Shown one piece after another: positions 1-10,600 of a DNA stretch of 64,000 nt. Position 1 is the first letter of the stretch; every line of letters starts with the position of its first letter. The position numbers were made by a program, and so were the translations under genes. The stretch is from Diplonema papillatum. Its lineage: Eukaryota > Euglenozoa > Diplonemea > Diplonemida > Diplonemidae. The notes beneath the pieces were generated by a model. It saw nothing but the letters and a program-made list of their open reading frames with translations. It did not search any database and was not told where the DNA came from. The stretch spans positions 1 through 64,000 of the forward strand of contig JAPJBO010000384.1 in assembly GCA_030068145.1 (NCBI GenBank), read 5' to 3'.

Positions 1-1200
1 CCCATCCCTCGAGACTTGCGTCCACAAACACGGTGAGCGACGGCCCGGGCCGGTCACTGCATCTTCGCTTCTCCAACACCGGGCGAACCCAGCCGTCGAG
101 TAGCCGCTGCACACAGCGAGAGGCGAACCGTCTGGTCGACGGCCTTCTCGCCCCGGTTCAGCGCATTCGTCAACCGGCGAAGAAACTTCAAGGGAAGTAG
201 AACTCGCCGACGAAAACACCCACGATGGCCGACGCGTGCAGCAACCGACCACCCAGCGTCTCCAGACCGGACGCGGACATCGCACCCTTGCGAGATCCCG
301 TGCCAATTTCTTCGACAACCTGGCCGAAATGCCGACTTTCCTGCTCTGGTGGTCCCAGTCCACCCCGATAAACTCGTACCGGGTGCTGGCGGTTCTCGTG
401 TCGGCGTCCTTCCACGTAACCTTCGAACGAGCTGCCAATTCGTCGACCTTGCGGGACGCCTCGAGCACGTCTTTCCGGGACCCCGCGTAACGCACGTTGT
501 CGACCCACGTGTGCACCGTCACAGCCGCTGGCACCGCATGCACCGTCTTAACGAAATCGGGGTGCCCGGCGATCGTCGAAGTCAACGTGTGCATCAATTC
601 CGGTGCACACGTGTGGCCCATCGGCAGGCGGGTGAGTTCCCACCAATCGCCTGCGTCGTCCTGGAAGCGAAAGGCATCCCGTGCCCCCCGCGGAACTTCT
701 ACGCCGTAAAAACCGCAGCGGAGGTCGCGTGTCGAGCCACACTCCGCGTGCACCGCGTCGAGGTACGTGCTGACGTGCTTCAGCGGTACCTGGGCCTCGT
801 AGCCATCCGCCTCGATCGCGTCGTTCGCCTCGTGCGTCCACAAAATAAAACGTTGGCGCAGAGCGCCTTCCTTTTCCTCCACCACAGTGAAGGGGACGTT
901 GACCGACCTACCCGGGCCGCTAGCCCGTTGCGCAATGCCGTTCAACTCCAGCTCCTCCGCATGCTTCGCTTGCAGCCGCGAAACCCGTCGAGAAGAAGAC
1001 GGCCGCAATTTCGCCACATCGAACGTCCGCCGCCACGTCTCATCGAACCTGGCCCGCGTCGTCTCGCTCATACGCCCACGCAACAGCCCCACGTTCATGG
1101 GTCGCACGTTGTCGACGTGCAACGGCGAAGCCTTCTCGTCCTCCGTCTTTGGTAGGCGCGTCTGTTTGCCGCGCTTGAACACCGAGTGGTGCTGCCGCAT
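1..1200 (-). pseudogene. RT-RNase H of a tyrosine-recombinase retroelement (frameshifted, runs off left edge)
   Basis: On the minus strand an open frame runs from an ATG at 1200 to about 270 and reads as a reverse transcriptase. It has a fingers region (RQRFILWTHEAND), the substrate segment ELTRLPMGHTCAPE near 640, and the catalytic loop HTWVDNVRYAG near 500, where the usual second Asp is Asn. The thumb continues in a second frame (188-280; GRLLHASAIVGVFVGEFYFP) and then a third (54-190; KFLRRLTNALNRG). A further shift leads into VFVDASLEGW at the left edge, which looks like the first strand of RNase H. At least three frame changes make this copy non-functional unless they are sequence errors. 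It follows the recombinase frame by 39 bases on the same strand, as in VIPER/TATE-type (DIRS-related) elements of protists. The long plus-strand frame over this region (349-1155) is its antisense shadow. Confidence 0.8.
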
Positions 1201-1238
1201 GAACCGTCTCGGATCATCGTGGCCCCGCTTCCGGCCCT

Positions 1239-2179
1239 TCACAGGTGTTCGGTCACCTCCGCCGTCCTCAACACGCGCGCCAGTGCCACCACATCCGATG
1301 TGTACCGCACCGTCATTTGCGCCAACGTCGGGTCGACGTTGTCGGTGGTGTGTTTCGCCAAGCGCGAAATCAGGTGCTCGGGAAACGGAGCTCCCGCCGC
1401 TTTCGCGCACACGAGGTGGTCGACCGCCCCTCGTTTGATACTGTGTGCCGAGTACCGGCACATCCGCGGTTCGCGCGCCCACATCCCGTCGAGCTGCGAC
1501 GTTGTCACCGGCGTCAGCGGGCTGAAATTCCCCGCGCCACGTACCAACGCCGCGATCTCCTCCGTCAACGCCCCGCGAATCACTGCTGTTTGCTCAGACA
1601 ATACGGGTTTCTGGAACGCCCCTTCGGAAGCGTTCCCCAGTCGATGATCACCTCCGTGGTGCTCACCAGCACAAAACACGGGCGCGTCAACAGTCTCACC
1701 TCCGCCCAGCGCGACGCCGTCTTCCACGCCACGAACGCTGCCAAACGCAGGTGCGGCACCTGCCGCCTCGCCCACGAAATCAGCGTCTCCCTCGGGATAC
1801 CCTCCGCCTGGGACAGGGGGATAGACGCCCCATCCCCACGAAGCACCGACGCCAGCACCTTCAACGGCTTGCTGTCCACCCCCATATGGCCAAAAACTGC
1901 CGAAAGGAGGCGGGAATACCCCAACATCCCCTGGGGTTCCACTGACGTTGCCACAACAAAAAGCACAGCCACATCCGGGTTGAGGCCCAGTCCACGCCCA
2001 CTGGCCCACGCCTGGAACCGGCGCCACATATTGCGCCGGTCGTCCACCGTAGAACTCGCCCATGCCCGACCAACTGCCTGCTGCAAACGGCGGTGCGCCT
2101 CCGCCACCGACACCCCATTCTCCTTGTGTCTCGCCGCAAGAGCCCGGGAAATCCCCACGCCCGCCTTCGACGCAACCAA
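1239..2179 (-). pseudogene. Tyrosine recombinase of the same retroelement (split over two frames)
   Basis: The N-terminal part (about 2179-1580) has a helical core-binding region (WASSTVDDRRNMWRRFQAW) and the first catalytic Arg in TASRWAEV, then DWGTLPKG with a candidate catalytic Lys. The catalytic C-terminal half lies in another frame (about 1620-1239). It has the HxxR box in AHSIKRGA, a second His in SRLAKH and the nucleophile Tyr in TVRYTSD. Joining the two frames near 1600 would give one ~310-residue enzyme, so this copy carries a frameshift. No ATG precedes the N-terminal frame after its upstream stop, so the true start is unknown. A very long apparent ORF continues upstream through the 71-bp satellite only because that repeat has no stops. 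In the known families the enzyme integrates a circular DNA intermediate. Its position directly upstream of the RT fits the VIPER/TATE order. Confidence 0.8.
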
Positions 2180-2279
2180 CTCGTGGATCGCTTTTGTTGT
2201 CTGATTCCTTTGAATCCGGTGCCCAACACCTTCCTAGAGAGTGGTTCGTTACGCGCTTAGCATTCCCACGATGAATCGA

Positions 2280-3640
2280 CATAACCGCTGTAACCACTTG
2301 TAACCAGCATGTAACCACTGTAACCGAGTGTGACCAGTCTGTAACCGGGATGTAACCGCTGTAACCACTTGTAACCAGCATGTAACCGCTGTAACCGAGT
2401 GTAACCAGTCTGTAACCGGGATGTAACCGCTGTAACCACTTGTAACCAGCATGTAACCACTGTAACCGAGTGTAACCAGTCTGTAACCGGGATGTAACCG
2501 CTGTAACCACTTGTAACCAGCATGTAACCACTGTAACCGAGTGTAACCAGTCTGTAACCGGGATGTAACCGCTGTAACCACTTGTAACCAGCATGTAACC
2601 ACTGTAACCGGGTGTAACCAGTCTGTAACCGGGATGTAACCGCTGTAACCACTTGTAACCAGCATGTAACCACTGTAACCGAGTGTAACCAGTCTGTAAC
2701 CGGGGTGTAACCGCTGTAACCACTTGTAACCAGCATGTAACCACTGTAACCGAGTGTAACCAGTCTGTAACCGGGATGTAACCGCTGTAACCACTTGTAA
2801 CCAGCATGTAACCACTGTAACCGAGTGTAACCAGTCTGTAACCGGGATGTAACCGCTGTAACCACTTGTAACCAGCATGTAACCACTGTAACCGGGTGTA
2901 ACCAGTCTGTAACCGGGATGTAACCGCTGTAACCACTTGTAACCAGCATGTAACCACTGTAACCGAGTGTAACCAGTCTGTAACCGGGATGTAACCGCTG
3001 TAACCACTTGTAACCAGCATGTAACCACTGTAACCGAGTGTAACCAGTCTGTAACCGGGATGTAACCGCTGTAACCACTTGTAACCAGCATGTAACCACT
3101 GTAACCGAGTGTAACCAGTCTGTAACCGGGATGTAACCGCTGTAACCACTTGTAACCAGCATGTAACCACTGTAACCGAGTGTAACCAGTCTGTAACCGG
3201 GATGTAACCGCTGTAACCACTTGTAACCAGCATGTAACCACTGTAACCGAGTGTAACCAGTCTGTAACCGGGATGTAACCGCTGTAACCACTTGTAACCA
3301 GCATGTAACCACTGTAACCGAGTGTAACCAGTCTGTAACCGGGATGTAACCGCTGTAACCACTTGTAACCAGCATGTAACCACTGTAACCGAGTGTAACC
3401 AGTCTGTAACCGGGATGTAACCGCTGTAACCACTTGTAACCAGCATGTAACCACTGTAACCGAGTGTAACCAGTCTGTAACCGGGATGTAACCGCTGTAA
3501 CCACTTGTAACCAGCATGTAACCACTGTAACCGGGTGTAACCAGTCTGTAACCGGGATGTAACCGCTGTAACCACTTGTAACCAGCATGTAACCACTGTA
3601 ACCGGGTGTAACCAGTGTGTATCCGGGATGTAGCCACTGT
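2280..3640. repeat. 71-bp tandem satellite built from TGTAACC sub-repeats (~19 copies)
   Basis: The repeat period is 71 bp (for example TGTAACCGCT at 2351 and 2422). Each unit consists of seven sub-repeats of TGTAACC plus 2-4 variable bases. Copies are nearly identical; the commonest difference is GAG versus GGG. On the minus strand all three frames are open through the array (VTxGYSGY-like peptides), which creates artificial ORFs of 443-817 codons. It lies between the minus-strand YR-RT genes and the plus-strand gene at 3665, so it could act as a divergent promoter region or be a plain satellite. Confidence 0.95.
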
Positions 3641-3664
3641 AAAAACCAGCTATAACCGTTCTCA

Positions 3665-5047
3665 ATGGAACCGTCGTCAATTCTCCATGCACACTCAGGA
3701 GTTCAAGTCGATCCTAATAAACGAGAATCAACCATGACTACCCCCCGTTGCGTGAACGTCTTTGGACTGACCCGCGCTCAGTACGTAAGTAGCGCACTGT
3801 CTGCCAAGGAGAAAACTGCCATTCTGTTGGTACTGGTGTTTGTGTTATCGTCCTCGCTGATCCGGCGAAGCAAGCCGGCTGCACACTCGTCTACAGCACA
3901 GAGCAGCATGAGCGTCAGCGACACCGACGGCGGATTCGAAGACCGGACTGGCCAGTTCGGAGAAGACAGGCTGGCCGAGACAACGGCGCTCTACCTCCGG
4001 CTCCCCTCTCGTGTAACGTCATCGGAAACCGAACCCGATTTGTATCCGAGATTCGCACCTCCGGAACAAGAACTCCTCGTTCTCGCCTGTGCCCAAGCAC
4101 CGCCCCTCGCCGCCGAAAGATTGACCCGAAGACAGCGCCGGTGGTTCCGCCAGCTTCGCCGGCAATGGATCGCCCAGTGGCACGTACGGCTTGGCAAATT
4201 GAGGGCTTGCCTCGGGGTAATACAGGAGTTCTTGTGTCAAGAGGAGGGTCCGCTGTCGGAAGTCGCCTGGGCAAACCCACTCAGGAACTCGGATCGCCAG
4301 CACTGGCAGCAGGAAGAAACTCTACAGCTGCTGATCCGCGATCCGACGGGGCGACTGCGTACAGCGACCGTCGACGGAACGTCGAAACTCTCGCAGGTCC
4401 TTAAGATACCACCGGAGGAGTCCATCTGGGCGAGTAAAAGGGGAGGGGGCCTAGCCCCGCTGTCCATGGACGCCAGGATCGAGGAACTCGGGCTGGTAGG
4501 AGGCGACGAGATTGAGCTGCACGCACGAATGAGAGGGGGGAGTGGTAGAGGCTACCAGGAGACCCGTGTCCCAAGTTGTGCATCCACACCGACTGCTCCA
4601 GCATCCGCAGCTGCACCGGCGCCACCTGCAAGTTGTGCGTATTGCAACCCTGGTGTCTTATCAAGAAACCTTCTGTGCACAACATGCTCCGCTCCTGCGA
4701 CCGAGTTCCCGATTTGTTATGTCACGCGCGTTCCAGTTGCGTTGTACGGGCAGTGGACTGCAGCGAATAAGGCTTTGCCTCGGGTACAGAAAGTGCTATG
4801 TGCCTCAACTGCGGACTACCTCCGAGATGCGTTCGGAAGTCTCACTGCAGGGCTCGCGTGGCCCATCCGGCGCATTCTCTCCGAGTTTGCTGGAAAGCCA
4901 TTCGACACATTCGACCGCATACCACTGCTGCAGGCCGCGTCGGTGTTGTTTGTCTTGTCCCAAGTGAGCGACACCGTGGATCAAACGATCCGGGCTAACA
5001 ATCAGCCAAGAGATGCTGATATCGAAGAACGGTCCATCACCGGCTGA
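3665..5047 (+). CDS. Protein with internal ubiquitin-like domain ending in Gly-Gly
   Basis: This is a 460-residue ORF; a second ATG at 3734 (CAACCATGAC) has a better context and may be the real start. Residues ~51-66 are hydrophobic (TAILLVLVFVLSSSLI) and could be a membrane segment. Residues ~218-290 look like a ubiquitin-like beta-grasp fold. They start LQLLIRDPTGRL, contain an IPPEE turn, and end GDEIELHARMRGGSGRG, matching the position of ubiquitin's LHLVLRLRGG. A Pro/Ala linker and two CxxC pairs (CAYC, CTTC) follow, which may bind zinc, then a ~130-residue C-terminal region I do not recognise. The Gly-Gly is internal, as in a precursor that is cut or a fused domain. The gene overlaps the next ORF by 35 bases and converges on the RT-USP gene at 7622. 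Assignment of the ubiquitin-like fold is by pattern only. Confidence 0.65.
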   Translation: MEPSSILHAHSGVQVDPNKRESTMTTPRCVNVFGLTRAQYVSSALSAKEKTAILLVLVFVLSSSLIRRSKPAAHSSTAQSSMSVSDTDGGFEDRTGQFGEDRLAETTALYLRLPSRVTSSETEPDLYPRFAPPEQELLVLACAQAPPLAAERLTRRQRRWFRQLRRQWIAQWHVRLGKLRACLGVIQEFLCQEEGPLSEVAWANPLRNSDRQHWQQEETLQLLIRDPTGRLRTATVDGTSKLSQVLKIPPEESIWASKRGGGLAPLSMDARIEELGLVGGDEIELHARMRGGSGRGYQETRVPSCASTPTAPASAAAPAPPASCAYCNPGVLSRNLLCTTCSAPATEFPICYVTRVPVALYGQWTAANKALPRVQKVLCASTADYLRDAFGSLTAGLAWPIRRILSEFAGKPFDTFDRIPLLQAASVLFVLSQVSDTVDQTIRANNQPRDADIEERSITG

Positions 5048-6185
5048 TGCTCACGACTTCCTGATGGATGGCATCCGGTTCTGGAACGTCAAGGACCGAA
5101 GGGATTGTGGCGGGCGCCCAAAAAAGGAGACCGACTCGGAGGCGGAGCGGAACCGGAAGACGTGGACATGGGTAGAGGCCATGCATCGCCGAGGGCAAGA
5201 CCCTGCCGTCCAGCGGACCGTCGACGAACTGCGTGAACGAGATCTCGCGCATTGGCTCGGGGTGAAGGGCCTCCTGGGTAACATCGCAATTGCCAGCATC
5301 GTTGCGGCTCTGCTGACGGCTCGCGTGGCAGGTCCGACTGGACAGCAGCCGGTGGCCCGCCCAAGCATCACTCCATCCGCGGTTTCTCGATCGCGAGTTA
5401 CCCCGACCGCCAACGCAGCTACCTCATCGCCTGGGCAGCAGCCGAAAGCTCAAAGCATCCCTTCCGCGGGTGCTCGACCACAAGTTGCCCCGGGTGCCAA
5501 AGCATCTACCGCGTCGCAGCCCATCGCCACCCTAAGAAGCACCCCTTCCGCGGGTGCTCGTTCACGAGTTGCCCCAGCCGCCAACGCAGCTACGTCGTCG
5601 CCTGCCAACACTGCTCAATCAAGACCTGCCCCTTCTCGGCCAAGAGGGTCCATATCAGCCTCTGCAGCGCCGTCTGCCGTAGCAGCTCCATCGCAGCCTG
5701 CATCTGCTTCGCCTATTCTGCTCCCTGTTGTTACGGCTTCAGCGAAAAGAAAGCCAACCCACCAACCCGATACACTGGGAACACACAAACGCCTCCGCAC
5801 GACATCGGCCACTAAACCCGCCCCGTCAACAACTGACAAGCGTTCCTCAGCAGCTGTTCCCGCAGTCCCACAAGGCAAACGCACGACACCGGCCACTAAA
5901 CCCGCCCCGTCAACAACTGACAATCGTTCCTCAGCAGCTGTTCCCGCAGTCCCACAAGGCAAACGCACGACACCGGCCACTAAACCCGCCCCGTCAACAA
6001 CTGACAATCGTTCCTCAGCAGCTGTTCCCGCAGTCCCACAAGGCAAACGAAAACGTGCCTCGTCATGCCCGCCCTCTTGTCCGCCGCCCAAGGCCATAAA
6101 GCGAAGCAACGTGTCGTCGTCATCATCATCATCATCATCAGCATCATCATCATGTTCATCGTCGTCGTCGTCATCGTCGTCTTAG
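5013..6185 (+). CDS. Repeat-rich basic protein overlapping the ubiquitin-like gene
   Basis: This is a 390-residue ORF. Its start lies 35 bases inside the previous gene in another frame, so it may be a separate cistron or a frameshift extension of that protein. Residues 1-100 look globular and helical (DAHDFLMDGIRFW, TWTWVEAMHRRGQ, LRERDLAHWLGVKGLLGN). The rest is low complexity: Ala/Pro/Ser/Thr-rich sequence, three copies of an 84-bp repeat (TTPATKPAPSTTDNRSSAAV motif), a Lys/Arg-rich stretch (PQGKRKRASSC, PPKAIKRSN) and a final poly-Ser run encoded by TCA/TCG triplets. I do not recognise the globular part. The composition resembles a disordered, nucleic-acid-binding tail as seen in structural proteins of retroelements, but that is only a guess. 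Confidence 0.55.
   Translation: MLISKNGPSPADAHDFLMDGIRFWNVKDRRDCGGRPKKETDSEAERNRKTWTWVEAMHRRGQDPAVQRTVDELRERDLAHWLGVKGLLGNIAIASIVAALLTARVAGPTGQQPVARPSITPSAVSRSRVTPTANAATSSPGQQPKAQSIPSAGARPQVAPGAKASTASQPIATLRSTPSAGARSRVAPAANAATSSPANTAQSRPAPSRPRGSISASAAPSAVAAPSQPASASPILLPVVTASAKRKPTHQPDTLGTHKRLRTTSATKPAPSTTDKRSSAAVPAVPQGKRTTPATKPAPSTTDNRSSAAVPAVPQGKRTTPATKPAPSTTDNRSSAAVPAVPQGKRKRASSCPPSCPPPKAIKRSNVSSSSSSSSSASSSCSSSSSSSSS
5796..6047 (+). repeat. 84-bp in-frame coding repeat, 3 copies
   Basis: CGCACGACAYCGGCC recurs at 5796, 5880 and 5964. The period of 84 bp (28 codons) keeps the reading frame of the surrounding ORF, and copies differ by only a few substitutions. Confidence 0.95.
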
Positions 6186-7621
6186 CCATACTGCCGTACG
6201 TACCCCGAGTCCATTGGTACATAAAATAGAACTGTTCTGTTTTTCAATGGGCCGTAAATCATTTTTGGTAAAACGAAGACGGCTTGCTTGCTAGGACTTT
6301 TCACTTTGGTTCTCACCCTGACCTGGAACTGGGGAAAATTGAAAGCACAGCTTCGGAGTTTCTTTCCTTGTCTTGCCGTTCGGGACGTTGTCCGCAAGCA
6401 TACTCTGCCTCTGATGATAGATAATGTCGAATGTTCCGGCTATCCCATACGAGTTGAAGGTTCGGAGGGGTAACTTGCGGGGAATGATTGTATTTTGATA
6501 TTCCCGCAAATACCACAAACAGTCCCGGATATGGCTAGCCATAACCCATAACGAAAGCATGCAATAAATATACAATCCGTAACCATAAAGCCCTTTCTTG
6601 CTCTAAGAGAACCCATTCATGAACGGTCACACGGAGACCCTAAAACCCCGGTATTTCAAGCGAACTTTAACTCTAAATATACGCCACATACTGTAATATT
6701 GTATAGTTTTCGGGACATCCACTAGAAGCACTGGGTTTCCGAAGATCAACGCGAAAAAACGCCGAAGGCGTACCTTGGCGTACCGTACCGTCCGGCCGGG
6801 GGGCTTGGCCCCCCGGACCCCCCATTCTTCAAACTTTCACAAAAACCGTGAGGTGGGCCTCGAATTCTTCTAAGTGCAAACGCTGATGTCCTGGACAAGC
6901 CACCCCCCCCAGGAAACATAAAACCCAAAACCCAGACCGGCCAGATTCAGTTTCCACCCCTGGGGGGGGGGGGGTCGTTGTTGTTGGTGATGGTTTTGTG
7001 GGATGAAGTAGGGGAAAGAAAATTTCTTTTTGCGGTGGTCTCCGCTGGCCTGGTAGTCCGTGCTACCTCCTTTCTTTTACACTCGTTCTCTTCTCTACTC
7101 ACTACTGTACGTACTCTTTCGCTCTTTTTCTCTCTTTGGCTAGCCAAAACAAAAGACTTCTGCGACCGACACCACGAACACATTCGCAATGAATGTGGCC
7201 CTGGGCCCCCCACGTGCATACATGTTGAGCAGGGGTTGCCATGTAGCCCGTATCGGTCTAAGTCAACACTGTTACTTTCATGGGATGTTCACCGGGGAAG
7301 GGTCCGACCTAACCGTTAGTCAACAGCAACGTCGAAAAGGGGGAGGGGGAAAGAAGATAGAAAATCGGTGGGGTTGACAAGCTCGTAAGTGGTTGTTTGT
7401 AGATCAGTACAACCTTAAACTACGCCTAGCACACGGCCAGGCGGTCTTTAACGAACCTCCAGTACATTAAACGCAAGTCGGCAGGTCGTCATCAGACGCG
7501 GCACGAAAAGCAAACGTCGCCGACGCAGCACTTCAGCAATGCGTCCTCTTATTTACAGTGGGCACCGTACCTGAACTCAGCCCCGCTAGGCCGAGATTCC
7601 GGCTGTTCCGCAGGGCATACA
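6186..7621. other. Intergenic stretch between the convergent genes; one dispersed repeat
   Basis: I see no convincing gene. It contains a G11 run at 6964-6974, a C/G-rich palindrome near 6797-6823 (CCGGGGGGC..GCCCCCCGG), and a dispersed repeat at about 7140-7330. Related copies of that repeat are at 25890-25972 and 38296-38480 (shared GCGACCGACACCACGA and TACATGTTGAGCAGG). The last ~240 bases should hold the 3' untranslated part of the RT-USP element, but I could not identify its end. Confidence 0.5.
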
Positions 7622-10600
7622 TCACTCCCCGAAGTTGACGTACGTGCAGAGACGTTCGTGCACATGCAGGCCTCTGAGGCCCCGGAACAATCGACCGTCC
7701 TTGGTGCGGTCGGTGAAGCAGCGCTTGCAGCGCAGTTCCGGGGGGTCCTTGGGCTGTTCAGGTGGCTGGTCGTGTGCTGCCAAAGCGGCGTCGGAGGGCA
7801 TGGGTTGGCAAGATTCCAGATTCGCGTCGGTACAGGGCGGACTAGAAGGTATCAGCGGGACCTGCGGTGGGACTGTTGTTGCCATCATAGTAGGTGATGG
7901 CAAGCGTTCGACCACCTCGTGGGACGCATTGGGGATTCGTACGTATGCGGCGAGGTATATGTCAGTCCAAGGAACGTTGTCGACGTGCAAGACTCGTTCG
8001 TCATCGAAAAGCGTCCATTGCATCCCTTGCAAGACGTATGTGACAAAATGGCCGCTTGTCGTATTTTGTCCCGTGTGTACAACCACCGCGGAAAGGCGTA
8101 GTGTGCCGTCCGGCAGTCGCAGGAGGAGCGGTAGGGAAGCGTCATTCCGTAGTCTCGCACCATCGCTTGCGTAAATGCCGAACTGCAACAGCAGGCACTC
8201 GGACGCCACATGCACGTTCATGGTCTCCACAACGGATCCAGCAGCTCCGCAGTCACACCTCCTCTCCGGATTCATAATTCCACGAACACAGAATGCGTCC
8301 TCCACCGGCCTTCCACGAGGGACTTGAAGACACCGTACCAGTTGATGACGGGTGGATGTGGCGCCACAGGCGATACATCGTGTTGTTGTCGTCATCGTGT
8401 TTTCCAGGCACGTCTGGAAAAGCCGCCAATCCGGACAAGCCTCCGTCGTCTCGTCCGGCCCTAGGGAGCTGTCTGTCCTATCCAGAATTGCAACCAAAGC
8501 CTCGTGCGCGTCGTGCTGTCGCGCATCGCAGAACATTGGGAGCATGGCGAGGATTGTTTCAGCCCCTATCCTTCGGCTGTCTTGGCTGAGCTGGCTCCTC
8601 CCCGAGCGCGAGCTTACCAGTAGGACGAAGTACGTCAAGAACTCCTTCAGGAACCCCCGGAAATTCAGAGGATTCTGCGCAAGACTGTAATACATGTTCT
8701 CGATCGGTTCCACACGCAACAAGAGCTGCAGTACCGCATTGAGAAAACAAGTATTCCCAAGGTTCGGGAGGCCGGCAGGTTCAAACGGTGACGGGTCGAA
8801 CATGCGGGAGGGCCGTTGGATACAAATGACAGCTTGGCGGCCGACAGCGGGTGATGATTCCAGCATGTCAGGCACTGCATGGGACACGTCGCAGCGCCGT
8901 TTCGGTCCAGGCTGAGCAGCCTCATCGTCTCTGCGCTTGCGCTTTCCTTTAGTCGTCCCATCCTGGGGCACAAGATCACGACGCTGCTTCGGAGCCGCAG
9001 TGGAAGGCCGATCGGGCGTATCTCGTTCCGTTCGTGTGCCAGGTCGAGGACGGTCCCTGTATCTCACGAAGGCCTTCTCAGCGAGCAGCCTCTCGACCGC
9101 TTGGTCGATGGACTCCAAGTCGGGCATCTGCAGAATGCGTTCCACTTCATGTACGAGCCACACGAAGTGCGCACGGATCTTCTCGCAGTGATCACCGAAC
9201 TTCGCTTCTGGGTACGTGTCTAGTAACCATTTACGAAACCCACTTTTTAAGACACTCTTGCGGTACCCCCGTCTCATGAGCTTCAGCACCGTGTTGTTCA
9301 TCTCGGTCTTAAAGTCATGGAGGTTGTTCGCAATCCTGCCGTTACGCACAAGCGCTCCGATGAGGATACTCGACCCAAAGTTCGATGGAGCCGTGGAGAG
9401 CACGGATGTGTACGCCAAGGGCTGGTATCGGTATGCCTTCGCTTTGTCGAGGACTGACAGGCGCATGTATCTCCTCCCGGACATCTCGGAGACTTCATGT
9501 CGAATCCGAATACCAAGGAAAGTGGCGTCCCCAACCTTGGCGTTTGTCTGTTTGTACCTCATGTTGTACACAGATTCCGGTGGGGGTTTTGTGCCGAAAC
9601 ACAACAGATCGTCAATGAAGCGGCGTGTCAGGCTAAGCAATGCCGCACGTTGCGTGTCCCCGTCTTCCAAGAGTCGCATCATGTATTTTCGCTCTTTCGC
9701 ATAGCAAAAGAGGTTGGCGATGTCCGGGGAAGCGTTCGCACCCATTGGGATGCCTAGCGTCTGCCTCATGAGAACCCTATTGACCAGAACATAGGTATTC
9801 ACCAGGCAGAAAGACAAGAGGGTCTTGAGCTCCTGCGCCGAATACGCTGCTTCATGTGACCGTACCTCCGTGTTTACCTTAAAGGCGAAACAGCGCTTCT
9901 TACGAGTCGGCCCGTGTTGGCTCTTCGGACGTACTAATACGAGTCTTCCCGCGTCCACGTTCAAACGTGCAGCCTCCGCCGCGAAGGCCTCATTAATCGT
10001 GTCCGCAACCGCATTAAGAAGCTCCTCAAGCTCCAGCTGGTCATACATCGTTGTAAAGTCAAATGTACCAGCGTCCAGCTGCGCGAGTTCGTCCGCGTGT
10101 GTCTTCAGGAAGAAGGCCGTGTCGTCGCTCGACTCCGTGATCCAGAAGTACCGGTACCCAGTCGCGTTGAACCGAATGTCGTCTTCCCGCCGGAGGATGC
10201 TCATGATCGCCTTCAGCAAGCCGGTCAGGTCCAGTTGCGCGTCCGTCGTAGACGAGAACGTGGTCTTAGGGCGGGCGTCCCGTCCAGCATCGGCCGCCTC
10301 GGAGTCGGAGTCGACACAGTTCTTCCGCGAAACCCCAGCGATGTACCGCATGGACGTCACTTCCTTGTGCAGCTTCAGGGTGCCATATAGGTATGGGAGG
10401 ACGTTCGATGAGTGTAATCCTTCCCGTCCGAGGTAGGCCTTGTGCCTCGCAATGACTTGTTGAGGCGTCTCTTCGCTCGGGGAGTAGTTCGTACTGTGAT
10501 TGACCTTCGCGTGTAAGTCCTGGTTGTAAAATCTTTTACACACGAAGCCGAAATCATGCGAGCTCTTGTCCACGGGCAGGATCACGAGATGTTCCTGCAA

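Noticed and set aside
349..1155. 268-codon plus-strand ORF
   Set aside because: It is antisense to the reverse transcriptase, whose motifs are clear on the minus strand.
1239..3692. An 817-codon minus-strand ORF and overlapping 462- and 443-codon ORFs
   Set aside because: They are open only because the 71-bp satellite lacks stops in all minus frames; only the part below ~1620 is real recombinase sequence.
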